A DNA stretch of 53,407 nt from Acetobacter orleanensis (lineage in GTDB: Bacteria; Pseudomonadota; Alphaproteobacteria; Acetobacterales; Acetobacteraceae): contig NZ_LHZV01000048.1 in the NCBI RefSeq assembly GCF_001581005.1, positions 1 through 53,407 on the forward strand, given 5' to 3'. The notes beneath the pieces are model-generated. The model was not told the origin of the DNA. It saw only the letters and a list, made by a program, of their open reading frames with translations, and searched no databases. The number at the start of each line of letters is the position of its first letter. Positions within the stretch are counted from its first letter, which is position 1. The position numbers were made by a program, and so were the translations under genes. Shown here in pieces: positions 32,716 to 41,310 of this stretch.

Positions 32716-34917
32716 ATGACAAAACAGACTTTCTCAAAATTTCGTCGCGTGCTTCTGGGCAGCGCTGCTGTTCTGACACTCGCTGCGGCTCCGGCGCTTG
32801 CTGCATCGCAAGGGGTGGAACCCGTGGCTGTATCAGCAGGCGTTTCAACGGTTGTACCGGCTCTCATGCCAATGCCTGCATCGGTTTCTCTGCCAGCAGG
32901 AGCACTGCCATTAAGCGGGGGGGTAACCGTACAGTGGGAGCAGCAGCCGTCTCCGTTGCTGGCCCGCGCTGCGGAGCGTTTTACAAAGCGCATTAACGCG
33001 CTAGCGGGGCGTGTGCTGCCTCAGCAACCAGACGGTAATCAGGTGGGGCAGACAGCGAGTATCCCCGTGCATATTCAGGTGGGCGAGGACCGAGGCGCTC
33101 TGACAGTCCATGCTAAGGAGAGTTATAGTCTTCAGGTCAACGCCTCTGGTGTGGCGCTGACAGCAGAGGGGCCAGATGGCGTTCTACATGGTCTGGCAAC
33201 ACTCGCGCAGCTTGTTACGCGGGGTGAAAACGGACCACAACTGGCGTTTGCCACGATTACAGACAGCCCGCGTTTCCCGTGGCGCGGGATTATGATTGAT
33301 ACCTCCCGGCATTTCATGGCGGTTGAGACACTCCAGCGGCAGCTTGACGCGATGGAACTGCTCAAGATGAATGTGCTGCACCTGCATCTGAGCGATGGCA
33401 CCGGCTTTCGGGTGGAAAGCAAGCGCATGCCGGAATTGACGGAAAAAGGCTCGCACGGCCAGTATTACACGCAGCGAGAACTGAAAGACCTTGTTGCGTA
33501 CGCCGCAGATCGCGGTATCCGCGTTGTGCCGGAGTTTGACGTGCCGGGGCATGCGCTGGCGTTCCTTCTGGCGTATCCGGAACTCGCTGCGCAAAGCCCG
33601 GTTAACCCTGAGCCCAAAAACAAGAATAATGCTGCACTGGACCCTACGGTGCCTGCCACGCTCCGCTTTGTCCGCAAGCTTTATGCTGAAATGGGTAAAC
33701 TGTTCCCTGATGCCTATTTCCATTCTGGTGGGGACGAGGTGGACCCGAAGGAATGGATGAAAAATCCGAAAATTGTTGCCTATATGAAGGAAAACGGTTT
33801 CGCGACACCGCAGGCTCTACAGGCGCATTTTACGGCGGAAGTGCAGAAAATCCTCGCGGATCAGGGGAAGATCATGGTCGGGTGGGATGAGGTGAGCGAA
33901 GCGCCTATCCCTAAAGACGTTGTTGTGGATGTTTGGAGAAGTTCGAAGTTCCTTGCTTCTGCTTCAGCAGATCATCATCCGGTCATTGTCTCGGCAGGGT
34001 ATTATCTTGATCTGCTCCAGCCAGCGTCCCAGCATTATCTGGTAGATCCGTATGACCCGGCGGCAAACGGTATCACCCGTGCACAGGCCGATAAGCTTCT
34101 GGCCAAAGGCGGACGGCCGGATCTGGTCAATGCGTTTTTGAAAGAACCGGCCCCGGCCCCACTGACGGACGAGCAGAAGCAGTATATTTTGGGGGGTGAG
34201 GCACCTCTGTGGTCCGAGTTGGTGACGGACGAAATGCTGGACGCCCGTTTCTGGCCGCGTGCGGCGGCTATTGCGGAACGGTTCTGGTCTCCTGCATCTG
34301 TGCGGGATGTGAATGACATGTATCGCCGTCTTGCCGTGGTGGACGCGGAATTGCAGTTGACCGGTTTGCAGGCTCAGGCCAACACACATCGGATGGCGTT
34401 GCGGCTCTCCCCCGGCAATGCTGATCCTGTGGAGTGTCTGGCGAGCGCAACAGTGCCTTTGCGCAATTACGTCATGAACCGCTATGTCAGCCATCATGGG
34501 GATGCGTTGGATGAAATTGGGGAAGTCACGTCCCCGGACCCGTTCCCTGCTGTGCGGTTCAGTATGCTGGTTGACCAGTATGTGGCGGGGGACCGTTCCG
34601 TTCTTCCCGCTTTGAAAGCACAAATGCAGGTCTGGCGAGATAATGATGTCGCCTTCCAGCAAGTAGCAACCGTGCGTGGGTTGTCAGAGGCCGTGCCGAT
34701 CTCTCACAATCTCGCGGTCATGGCCGGGGCGGGGCTGGATGCCCTGAACGGTCATAAGAAAAAACTTTCTACTGCGGATAAGAAGGTTTTTGATCAGGAA
34801 GAAACACTGATCAATAGCTCAGCGGATGTTTCAGGCTCTTTCTTCGGCACGACTTTTCCGCCGGGAGGACTGATGATTAGTGTGGAGCCGGCCATCAGAA
34901 AACTTGTAGGACTGTAA
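32716..34917 (+). CDS. Beta-N-acetylhexosaminidase, GH20
   Basis: A 733-residue exported exo-hexosaminidase that removes terminal GlcNAc from chitooligosaccharides or glycans. The signal peptide is about residues 1-30 (core VLLGSAAVLTLAAAPALA). A GH20b-like beta domain follows, then the GH20 barrel with FPWRGIMIDTSRHFM, LHLHLSDGTGFR, DVPGHALAFL and the catalytic pair D340-E341 in HSGGDEVDPKEW. A long C-terminal helical part reaches residue 733. It supplies GlcNAc for the transporter and nagB upstream, with which it probably shares a transcript. Whether it acts on chitin, peptidoglycan fragments or host glycans cannot be told from sequence. Confidence 0.95.
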   Translation: MTKQTFSKFRRVLLGSAAVLTLAAAPALAASQGVEPVAVSAGVSTVVPALMPMPASVSLPAGALPLSGGVTVQWEQQPSPLLARAAERFTKRINALAGRVLPQQPDGNQVGQTASIPVHIQVGEDRGALTVHAKESYSLQVNASGVALTAEGPDGVLHGLATLAQLVTRGENGPQLAFATITDSPRFPWRGIMIDTSRHFMAVETLQRQLDAMELLKMNVLHLHLSDGTGFRVESKRMPELTEKGSHGQYYTQRELKDLVAYAADRGIRVVPEFDVPGHALAFLLAYPELAAQSPVNPEPKNKNNAALDPTVPATLRFVRKLYAEMGKLFPDAYFHSGGDEVDPKEWMKNPKIVAYMKENGFATPQALQAHFTAEVQKILADQGKIMVGWDEVSEAPIPKDVVVDVWRSSKFLASASADHHPVIVSAGYYLDLLQPASQHYLVDPYDPAANGITRAQADKLLAKGGRPDLVNAFLKEPAPAPLTDEQKQYILGGEAPLWSELVTDEMLDARFWPRAAAIAERFWSPASVRDVNDMYRRLAVVDAELQLTGLQAQANTHRMALRLSPGNADPVECLASATVPLRNYVMNRYVSHHGDALDEIGEVTSPDPFPAVRFSMLVDQYVAGDRSVLPALKAQMQVWRDNDVAFQQVATVRGLSEAVPISHNLAVMAGAGLDALNGHKKKLSTADKKVFDQEETLINSSADVSGSFFGTTFPPGGLMISVEPAIRKLVGL

Positions 34918-34927
34918 GGTCTGCTCT

Positions 34928-34956
34928 TCCGGGCGTCCTGAAAACGGATGCCCGGA
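34928..34956. other. 11-bp stem-loop between the convergent hexosaminidase and LysR genes
   Basis: TCCGGGCGTCC pairs with GGATGCCCGGA (one G-U pair) around a 7-nt loop. There is no adjacent plus-strand T-run. It may be a weak terminator or an mRNA 3' stabiliser. Confidence 0.5.
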
Positions 34957-34983
34957 TACCATCTGTAAAATCACTGAGTTTTT

Positions 34984-35919
34984 TCAGGATTCCGCGGCGG
35001 GAAACTGATCTTCAGGGCTCATGTTTTCCCATTTCCGGCAGGAAGCGCGTAGAATTTTAACAAACCGTGCAACCAGCGGCATGTTCTGGCCGGAGCGAAT
35101 GGCAACAGCGAGTGTGGCGCGGGGGGCGGGTTCGCTCAGTGTATGGAATGTCACCCCGCCCGCATGAATCTGGCTGAGAGAGCGGGGCACAACGGAAACC
35201 CCCAGCCCGGCCGCAACCAGTGGCACCGTGCCAGCAATTTGCGGTGCCTGTTGGCCCATGGGTGGCGTAACGCCTGCTAATTGATAAGCCGATAAAATGG
35301 CGTCATGAAAGCCGGGGCCGAGCTCGCGCGGGAAGATAATCAGTGGGTCTTCGGCCACCTTATCCAGACTGATAACGGGCTGAGCGGCCAGCCGGTGCCC
35401 TCGGGGCAGGGCAATAACAGTTGGTTCATCCAGCAGATGGAAAACAGAAAGCCGCGTGGGGTCCGGCACGGGGGGGCGGATAATGGCCAGATCTGTGCTG
35501 TGGTCATGCAACGCCGCGCAGAGAGCCGGTGTGTTGCTCTCCTCCAGTGAGAGCGTGACATCTGGCGCACTTTCCCGAAAATGCCGGATAACCATAGGGA
35601 TCACCGGCAGAAGGGGAACGGCTCCGGCTAGCCCTAGCCGGATGTGGCCGAGTTCACCCCGCGCAAGTCCGTCTGCGGTCACCATAAACTGGGCCTGAAG
35701 GTCCAGAATGGTGCGGGCACGGGGCAGGAGGGTTGCACCAATTTCAGTCAGCTTGACCCCCCGTGTCTGGCGTTCAAACAGCGCCACGCCAAGCTTCTGC
35801 TCCAGTTGCTTGATCTGTTGGCTCAGGGGCGGCTGTTCCATCCCCAACTCCTCCGCAGCGCGGGTAATGCTGCCGTGGTCTGCTACAGTGACAAAATAAC
35901 GCAGGTGTCTTATATCCAT
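34984..35919 (-). CDS. LysR family transcriptional regulator, likely AlsR/BudR-like
   Basis: A 311-residue LysR protein: an N-terminal helix-turn-helix (residues 1-60, LRYFVTVADHGSITRAAEEL and PPLSQQIKQLEQKLGVALFER, shown in parts), a linker helix and an effector-binding domain. It is transcribed divergently from acetolactate decarboxylase. This is the classical layout of AlsR/BudR regulators, which sense acetate or low pH and activate acetoin genes. The dyad in the shared intergenic region (35924-35940) is a candidate site. Naming it AlsR is inference from position. Confidence 0.88.
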   Translation of the reverse strand: MDIRHLRYFVTVADHGSITRAAEELGMEQPPLSQQIKQLEQKLGVALFERQTRGVKLTEIGATLLPRARTILDLQAQFMVTADGLARGELGHIRLGLAGAVPLLPVIPMVIRHFRESAPDVTLSLEESNTPALCAALHDHSTDLAIIRPPVPDPTRLSVFHLLDEPTVIALPRGHRLAAQPVISLDKVAEDPLIIFPRELGPGFHDAILSAYQLAGVTPPMGQQAPQIAGTVPLVAAGLGVSVVPRSLSQIHAGGVTFHTLSEPAPRATLAVAIRSGQNMPLVARFVKILRASCRKWENMSPEDQFPAAES

Positions 35920-35923
35920 TAGG

Positions 35924-35940
35924 CATATTTATATCATATG
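35924..35940. promoter_or_regulatory. T-rich dyad in the LysR-budA intergenic region
   Basis: CATAT and ATATG arms are separated by 7 nt in an A/T-rich stretch only 5-21 bp upstream of the LysR start. LysR sites usually contain T-N11-A dyads of about this size. The region also holds the divergent promoters, which I could not place exactly. Confidence 0.4.
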
Positions 35941-36037
35941 GATAATGCGTTCAATATATATTGGAAGACTAGATCATCCTGTAATAACGTTTGTGTCACT
36001 GAGATAAGCAACCAATGAGTGTGAAACAGTGCGCAGT

Positions 36038-36820
36038 ATGAAAAGCAGTCCGGTGGCAGACATGGACATTCGGTCTTCTGCTCTCGGGAATGGTGTGGGC
36101 AAGAAGCCCGTCGCCAACCGCCTTTATCAGACCTCCACCATGGCCGCTCTGCTGGACGCCGTGTATGATGGTGAAACCACGCTGGATGAGGTGCTGCATC
36201 ACGGTAATTTCGGCCTTGGCACTTTTAACGCGCTAGACGGTGAGATGATTGTGACGGACGGCGTTGTGCGCCAGTTCCGTGCGGAAGGGCAGGCTGCTGA
36301 AGTTCCGGGGTCTCTGAAAACACCTTTTGCCTGCGTGACCTATTTTGAGCCGGAAAAAACGCTCAATGTTGATAAACCGCAAACAAAAGAAACGTTTGAA
36401 GCACTGGTGGACCAGCTTGTTGGCAACCCCAACCTGTTTGGGGCCGTACGTTTTACCGGGCAGTTTGAGCGGGTGGATACCCGTACGGTGTTCTGCCAGT
36501 GCAAACCCTACCCGCATATGCTGGATGTTGTGAAAAAACAGCCGACGCTGACAATGGAGTCCGTCACAGGTACCATGATCGGCTTCCGTACGCCTGCTTA
36601 TATGCAGGGTGTAAATGTAGCGGGGTATCACCTACATTTTCTGACAGAAGATCAGAAACGTGGGGGGCATGTTACGGAATATCGGCTGGTCCGTGGCCAG
36701 CTTGAGGTTGCCGTTATCTCCGATCTTGAAATTCAGTTGCCGCGCACAGAGCAGTTTGCAAAAGCAAACCTCAATCCTGAACATCTGAGCGAAGCTATTC
36801 GGATTGCCGAAGGCGGCTGA
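36038..36820 (+). CDS. budA: Alpha-acetolactate decarboxylase
   Basis: Decarboxylates alpha-acetolactate to acetoin, avoiding acid build-up. The roughly 260-residue protein has the family segments RLYQTSTMAALLDAVYDGET, LGTFNALDGEMIV, FQ-type core FGAVRFTGQFERVDTR, and the zinc-binding YHLHFLTEDQKRGGHV, with His ligands, near residue 205. The start is uncertain: GTG 36029, ATG 36038 and ATG 36062 are all in frame, and no strong Shine-Dalgarno decides. It is divergent from a LysR regulator and followed by a strong terminator, then alsS. Confidence 0.95.
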   Translation: MKSSPVADMDIRSSALGNGVGKKPVANRLYQTSTMAALLDAVYDGETTLDEVLHHGNFGLGTFNALDGEMIVTDGVVRQFRAEGQAAEVPGSLKTPFACVTYFEPEKTLNVDKPQTKETFEALVDQLVGNPNLFGAVRFTGQFERVDTRTVFCQCKPYPHMLDVVKKQPTLTMESVTGTMIGFRTPAYMQGVNVAGYHLHFLTEDQKRGGHVTEYRLVRGQLEVAVISDLEIQLPRTEQFAKANLNPEHLSEAIRIAEGG

Positions 36821-36829
36821 GACTTTTTT

Positions 36830-36861
36830 GACCACTGCACCCCCGGTGCAGTGGTCTTTTT
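36830..36861 (+). terminator. Strong rho-independent terminator between budA and alsS
   Basis: A perfect 12-bp stem GACCACTGCACC/GGTGCAGTGGTC has a 3-nt loop and is followed by TTTTT. The alsS start is only 17 nt beyond it, so alsS expression from the budA promoter must come from readthrough or antitermination. Confidence 0.9.
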
Positions 36862-36877
36862 ACAGGACGTTATAGAA

Positions 36878-38566
36878 ATGACCGAGCCTTCTGATCACGC
36901 TGCACAATGCGGTGCGGAGCTTATTGTCAAAAATCTGGTGGCGCATGGCGTCACGCATGTCTTCGGTATTCCGGGTGCCAAGGTTGACCGCCTGTTTGAT
37001 GCGCTGGTTGATTCCCCGATTGAAACCGTGGTGACCCGGCATGAGCAGAATGCCGCCTTTATTGCTGGGGGCCTTGGCCGCCTGACGGGGAAGGCCGGTG
37101 TGGCGATTGCAACATCCGGTCCCGGAGCTTCAAATTTTGTAACAGGTCTGGCAACCGCCAATTCTGAAGGGGATCCTGTTCTGGCCATTGGTGGGGCCGT
37201 CAAGCTGGCGGACAGGCTGAAGCTGACGCATCAGACCATGGACACGGTCAGCCTTTTCAAGCCCATTACCAAATACAGCGTGGAAATTACCAACCCGCTG
37301 GCAATTTCAGAAGTGATGGCCAATGCCTTCCGTTTTGCGGAAAGTGGCCGTCCGGGTGCTTCTTTTGTCAGCACACCAATGGATGTGCTGTCCATGCCCG
37401 CCAATGCTCCTGTTCTGGCAGACCGCGCGGTGCCAAAAACCGGCCCTGCCGCAGCGGATACCATTGCTGAGGCTGCGCGGCTTCTGAAAAACGCCAAACG
37501 CCCGGTTGTGCTGTTGGGCCTTCTGGCCAGTCGCCCGGATGTGGCGGAAGCCGTGCGCGCGTTTGTGGCCACCACGGGAGCGCCGGTTGTGGGGACCTAT
37601 CAGGCGGCAGGTGCGGTCTCGCACGAACTGGTTGACCGTTTTGGCGGGCGCGTTGGTCTGTTCCGCAACCAGCATGGGGACCAGCTTCTGCATGAAGCAG
37701 ATGTGGTTGTGACCATTGGGTACAACCCGGTGGAATATGACCCATGGTTGTGGAATGTGAATGACGCCCGCAAGATTATCAATATTGATATTGTCGCGGC
37801 GGAACTGGATAACGCGTTTGTTCCTGTTGTTGAACTGGTGGGGGAAATTGCCCCAACGGTCAAAGCCCTTGCCCAGCAGGCAGGTAAGCTGACGCAGGCT
37901 CCGGAACTGGAAACCATTCTAGAAGGCTACAAGGTTGCGCGCGCCGGTGCGCTGCGGGACGCCCGCAGCACCAGCAATACCGCTGTGCATCCGTTGCAGA
38001 TTGTCCGGGAACTGGAGCAGATTGTCACACCGGATGTCACACTCTGTCTGGATATGGGCACGTTCCATATCTGGTTGGCCCGGTATCTGCTGTCCTTCCG
38101 TGCGAGGCAGGTGCTCATCAGCAATGGTCAGCAGACCATGGGCGTCGGTCTGCCGTGGGGGATTGCCGCAAGCCTGCTCAACCCGGCGCAGAAAGTGATT
38201 TCCATCTCTGGGGATGGCGGTTTCATGATGTCCAGCATGGAGTTGGAAACTGCCGTGCGCCTGAAATGTAACCTGATCCACATGGTCTGGATTGATCAGG
38301 CCTACAATATGGTGGAAATGCAGGAGAAGAAGAAATACGGTCGTGGCTCCGGCGTGGAATTCGGGCCGATTGATTTCGCCAAATACGCAGAAGCCTGTGG
38401 GGCCACAGGCATGACCGTGACATCGGCTGATGGTGTGGGCAAGGCGTTGAAAGCGGCCATGGATATTGAAGGCCCGGTGGTGATTGCCGTTCCGGTTGAT
38501 TACTCCCAGAATCACTTGTTGATGAAGCCGCTGGCCCAGCTTGGGGAAACGTCCGCAGCAGCCTGA
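36878..38566 (+). CDS. alsS: Catabolic acetolactate synthase
   Basis: A ThDP-dependent enzyme that condenses two pyruvates to alpha-acetolactate, the substrate of budA. The 562-residue protein has the catalytic Glu 56 in VVTRHEQNAAF, the ThDP-binding GDGGFMMSSMELETAVRL (shown as GDGGFMMSSMELE), and KLTHQTMDTVSLFKPITKYS, typical of the catabolic AlsS group that lacks FAD dependence and a small subunit. The ATG at 36878 has AGGAC 8 nt upstream; the frame start at 36851 lies inside the terminator. It pairs with budA to convert pyruvate to acetoin, a known product of lactate-grown acetic acid bacteria. Confidence 0.95.
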   Translation: MTEPSDHAAQCGAELIVKNLVAHGVTHVFGIPGAKVDRLFDALVDSPIETVVTRHEQNAAFIAGGLGRLTGKAGVAIATSGPGASNFVTGLATANSEGDPVLAIGGAVKLADRLKLTHQTMDTVSLFKPITKYSVEITNPLAISEVMANAFRFAESGRPGASFVSTPMDVLSMPANAPVLADRAVPKTGPAAADTIAEAARLLKNAKRPVVLLGLLASRPDVAEAVRAFVATTGAPVVGTYQAAGAVSHELVDRFGGRVGLFRNQHGDQLLHEADVVVTIGYNPVEYDPWLWNVNDARKIINIDIVAAELDNAFVPVVELVGEIAPTVKALAQQAGKLTQAPELETILEGYKVARAGALRDARSTSNTAVHPLQIVRELEQIVTPDVTLCLDMGTFHIWLARYLLSFRARQVLISNGQQTMGVGLPWGIAASLLNPAQKVISISGDGGFMMSSMELETAVRLKCNLIHMVWIDQAYNMVEMQEKKKYGRGSGVEFGPIDFAKYAEACGATGMTVTSADGVGKALKAAMDIEGPVVIAVPVDYSQNHLLMKPLAQLGETSAAA

Positions 38567-38604
38567 GACCCTACAGGACAGAATTCTGTTTCAGACTGTT
38601 TTCA

Positions 38605-38638
38605 TGTGGCGCTTCCTGTTATAACAGGAAGCGCCACA
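38605..38638. repeat. 34-bp perfect palindrome downstream of alsS
   Basis: The sequence from TGTGGCGCTTCC to GGAAGCGCCACA reads the same on both strands with no mismatch; the centre is TATA. As RNA it can form a stem of up to about 15 bp with a tiny loop. No T-run follows, so it is either an alsS transcript end acting without a U-run, or a dyad site for a protein controlling the downstream ThDP-lut operon. Confidence 0.8.
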
Positions 38639-38841
38639 GGCGGATTAAGGACTGCTAATGCTGGACGACGATTATCTTTGCCAGACTGGCGGCCCTGCAA
38701 GGCCAACCGCTGATAAAATTCGCGCTGTTCCCTTCTGTGCGCATGGGCAGTTATCAGCAGGCAGGTGGGGTGCCATAAAGGGTGAAGCAGCCTGAGTGCG
38801 GGCGCACGGCCTTTTTTGGGCAGAACAGAAGGATAATCGGA

Positions 38842-40539
38842 ATGCAGATGTCATCGCTTGATGCAGCCGGGCAGAATGGCATGCGGCGTGGAGCGGCTGT
38901 GCTGCTCGAAATTCTGCGTAGCGAAGGTGTGGACTATATTTTTGGTAATCCGGGCACAACCGAACTGCCGCTTATGGATGCCCTTCTGGAAGTGCCCAAC
39001 GTTGCCTATATTCTTGGCCTACAGGAAGCCAGCGTTGTTGCCATGGCAGACGGCTATGCGCAGGCGGCCCGTAAACCCGGCTTTTTGAACCTGCATACAG
39101 CGGGCGGCTTGGGGCATGGTATGGGCAATCTGCTCAATGCCAGCGTCTCTCAGACACCGCTTGTTGTCACGGCTGGCCAGCAGGATTCCCGCCATACCAT
39201 TTCCGACCCGCTCCTGTTTGGGGATCTGGTGCAGATTGCCCGCCCCGCTGTGAAATGGGCGCAGGAAGTGGCTCATGCGGATCAATTACCCGTGTTGTTG
39301 CGCCGCGCTTTTCACGATTCCATGGCGGCCCCTGCGGGTCCCGTCTTTCTTTCTCTGCCCATGGATGTGATGGAAGAAATGAGCGGGGTGGATATAGGCA
39401 CCCCGTCCGTTATCAATCGGGCTGCGGTGGCGGGTGGTCTGGACGATCTGGCAAAAGCCTTGACCAGCCTTGCGCCGGGCCGCGTTGCATTGATTGCGGG
39501 GGATGAAGTTTATGCATCCGATGCGGCGGCGGAAGTAGCCGCCGTTGCGGAGTGTCTGGGTGCGCCGGTTTACGGGTCTTCATGGCCGTCCCGCGTGCCG
39601 TTTTCCACGGCCCATCCGCTCTGGTGCGGAAATCTGCCAACGCAGGCCACGGCTATTGCCGAGCGGCTGAGTGCGTATGACGCCATTTTCGCACTCGGCG
39701 GCAAGTCCCTTATTACCATTCTCTACACGGAAGGCCCCGCGCTGCCAGCGGGTTGCGCCGTGTATCAGATGTCGTCCGATGTGCGGGACCTTGGCCGCAC
39801 CTTCAACACGCCGCTCTCTGTGGTCGGGGATATCCGGGCTTCTCTTCAGGCACTCCTGCCGCTGCTCCGTAAGGCGACACAGCCGCGTCAGGCTGACTAC
39901 GCTGCGCAGGCGGCACAGGTGGCAGCGGTACGCCGGAGCCAGCGGGCGGAAGCCGTAGCGGAAGCCAAGGCCAGACGGAATGAGGCCGCTATCCCGCCGC
40001 GTGTGGCAGCATGGGAGGCCGTGCGGGCCATTGGCCCGGATGTGGCGATTGTGGATGAGGCTATTGCGACCTCCTCTGATGTTCGGCTGTTTCTGGAAAG
40101 CACATGGCCGGGCCAGTATTCCTTTTTGCGCGGGGGCGCGCTTGGCTGGGGGATGCCTGCAGCCGTTGGCGCGTCGCTCGGCTTAGGGCGGGACAGGGTG
40201 GTGTCTCTGGTAGGAGATGGTGCCGCACTGTACTCTCCACAGGCCATCTGGACTGCCGCGCATGAAAAGCTTCCTGTCACGTTCGTGGTGATGAACAATC
40301 AGGAATATAACGTTCTCAAAAATTTCATGAGACAACAGAAAGATTACCTTTCCGCACGTGAGGGAACATATCCGGCAATGGATATTGTTAATCCGAGTAT
40401 TGATTATCAGGCCATGGCGAAATCCATGGGCGTACCATCCTGCCGGGTGACGCGCGCGTCTGATATCGCACCCGCCATTGAGGCTTCGCTGGCTTCCGAT
40501 GGTCCCTCTCTTGTTGAGATCATGATTACAACAGGCTGA
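38842..40539 (+). CDS. ThDP-dependent decarboxylase, benzoylformate decarboxylase-like
   Basis: A 565-residue ThDP enzyme with the layout of the benzoylformate decarboxylase group: DYIFGNPGTTELPLMDAL, the catalytic Glu 62 in LGLQEASVVAMADGYAQA (shown in part), RGGALGWGMPAAVGASLGLG, and the ThDP/Mg segment SLVGDGAALYSPQAIW. The ATG at 38842 follows AGAAGGA at 8 nt. It precedes lutA by 27 nt and is probably co-transcribed with lutABC. Such enzymes decarboxylate 2-oxo acids, the products of 2-hydroxyacid oxidation, so it could act on the product of the Lut enzyme. The substrate is not determinable here; acetolactate synthase-like carboligation is the alternative. Confidence 0.85.
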   Translation: MQMSSLDAAGQNGMRRGAAVLLEILRSEGVDYIFGNPGTTELPLMDALLEVPNVAYILGLQEASVVAMADGYAQAARKPGFLNLHTAGGLGHGMGNLLNASVSQTPLVVTAGQQDSRHTISDPLLFGDLVQIARPAVKWAQEVAHADQLPVLLRRAFHDSMAAPAGPVFLSLPMDVMEEMSGVDIGTPSVINRAAVAGGLDDLAKALTSLAPGRVALIAGDEVYASDAAAEVAAVAECLGAPVYGSSWPSRVPFSTAHPLWCGNLPTQATAIAERLSAYDAIFALGGKSLITILYTEGPALPAGCAVYQMSSDVRDLGRTFNTPLSVVGDIRASLQALLPLLRKATQPRQADYAAQAAQVAAVRRSQRAEAVAEAKARRNEAAIPPRVAAWEAVRAIGPDVAIVDEAIATSSDVRLFLESTWPGQYSFLRGGALGWGMPAAVGASLGLGRDRVVSLVGDGAALYSPQAIWTAAHEKLPVTFVVMNNQEYNVLKNFMRQQKDYLSAREGTYPAMDIVNPSIDYQAMAKSMGVPSCRVTRASDIAPAIEASLASDGPSLVEIMITTG

Positions 40540-40566
40540 AAACCTGTTTTACCGCCGGGGGTTTGC

Positions 40567-41310
40567 ATGAAAATAGGTCTTTTTATACCGTGTTATATTG
40601 ATGCGTTTTATCCGAACGCGGGGATTGCCACGCTGGAACTGCTGGAAAAGCTGGGGCAGGACGTGGACTACCCGCTGGACCAGACCTGCTGCGGTCAGCC
40701 CATGGCCAATTCCGGCTGTAATTCGGATGCTGCTGCGGCGGAAGCCCTTTTTGTGCGCAATTTTGCGAAATATGATGCCATTGTCATGCCTTCCGGCAGT
40801 TGCACGCATCATGTGCGGGATAATTTTGACGCTATTCCGCAGACGGCAGAGGTGCAGCATGTCCGCAAAAACACGTTTGAGCTGGTCGAATTCCTGCACG
40901 ATATTCTGAAAGTGGAAGACTTTCCGTGGGCGGAGTTCCCGCACAAGGTTGGCCTGCATAATAGCTGCGGCACCCTGCGCGCGCTGCGCACCGCCAGCAT
41001 GTCCGAACTTGGCGAGCCGTTCTTTTCCAAACCGATGGATCTGCTCTCCAAGGTTAAGGGCATTTCCTTCGCCACTCCCAAACGCCCGGACGAATGTTGC
41101 GGGTTTGGCGGCACGTTCTCTGTCACGGAAGAGGCCGTTTCTGCCCGCATGGGGCTGGATAAGGTGCGGGACCATCATCAGGCTGGGGCTGAGTATATCG
41201 TCTCGGCAGATACGTCCTGCATGATGCATCAGCAGGGGTGTGCGGAACGCGGCGGTGTGCCCATCCGCTTTATTCATATTGCTGAAATTCTGAACGGAGC
41301 GCGGTCATGA
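40567..41310 (+). CDS. lutA: Lactate utilization protein LutA/LldE, iron-sulfur oxidoreductase
   Basis: A 247-residue protein with two cysteine-rich CCG domains (DQTCCGQPMANSG near residue 40, DECCGFGGTFSV near 180), as in LldE and heterodisulfide reductase subunit-like proteins. LutABC oxidises L-lactate to pyruvate in bacteria lacking other lactate dehydrogenases. The start follows GGGGG at a short distance. lutB begins within its stop (4-nt overlap), so A and B are coupled. The electron acceptor is not evident. Confidence 0.96.
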   Translation: MKIGLFIPCYIDAFYPNAGIATLELLEKLGQDVDYPLDQTCCGQPMANSGCNSDAAAAEALFVRNFAKYDAIVMPSGSCTHHVRDNFDAIPQTAEVQHVRKNTFELVEFLHDILKVEDFPWAEFPHKVGLHNSCGTLRALRTASMSELGEPFFSKPMDLLSKVKGISFATPKRPDECCGFGGTFSVTEEAVSARMGLDKVRDHHQAGAEYIVSADTSCMMHQQGCAERGGVPIRFIHIAEILNGARS

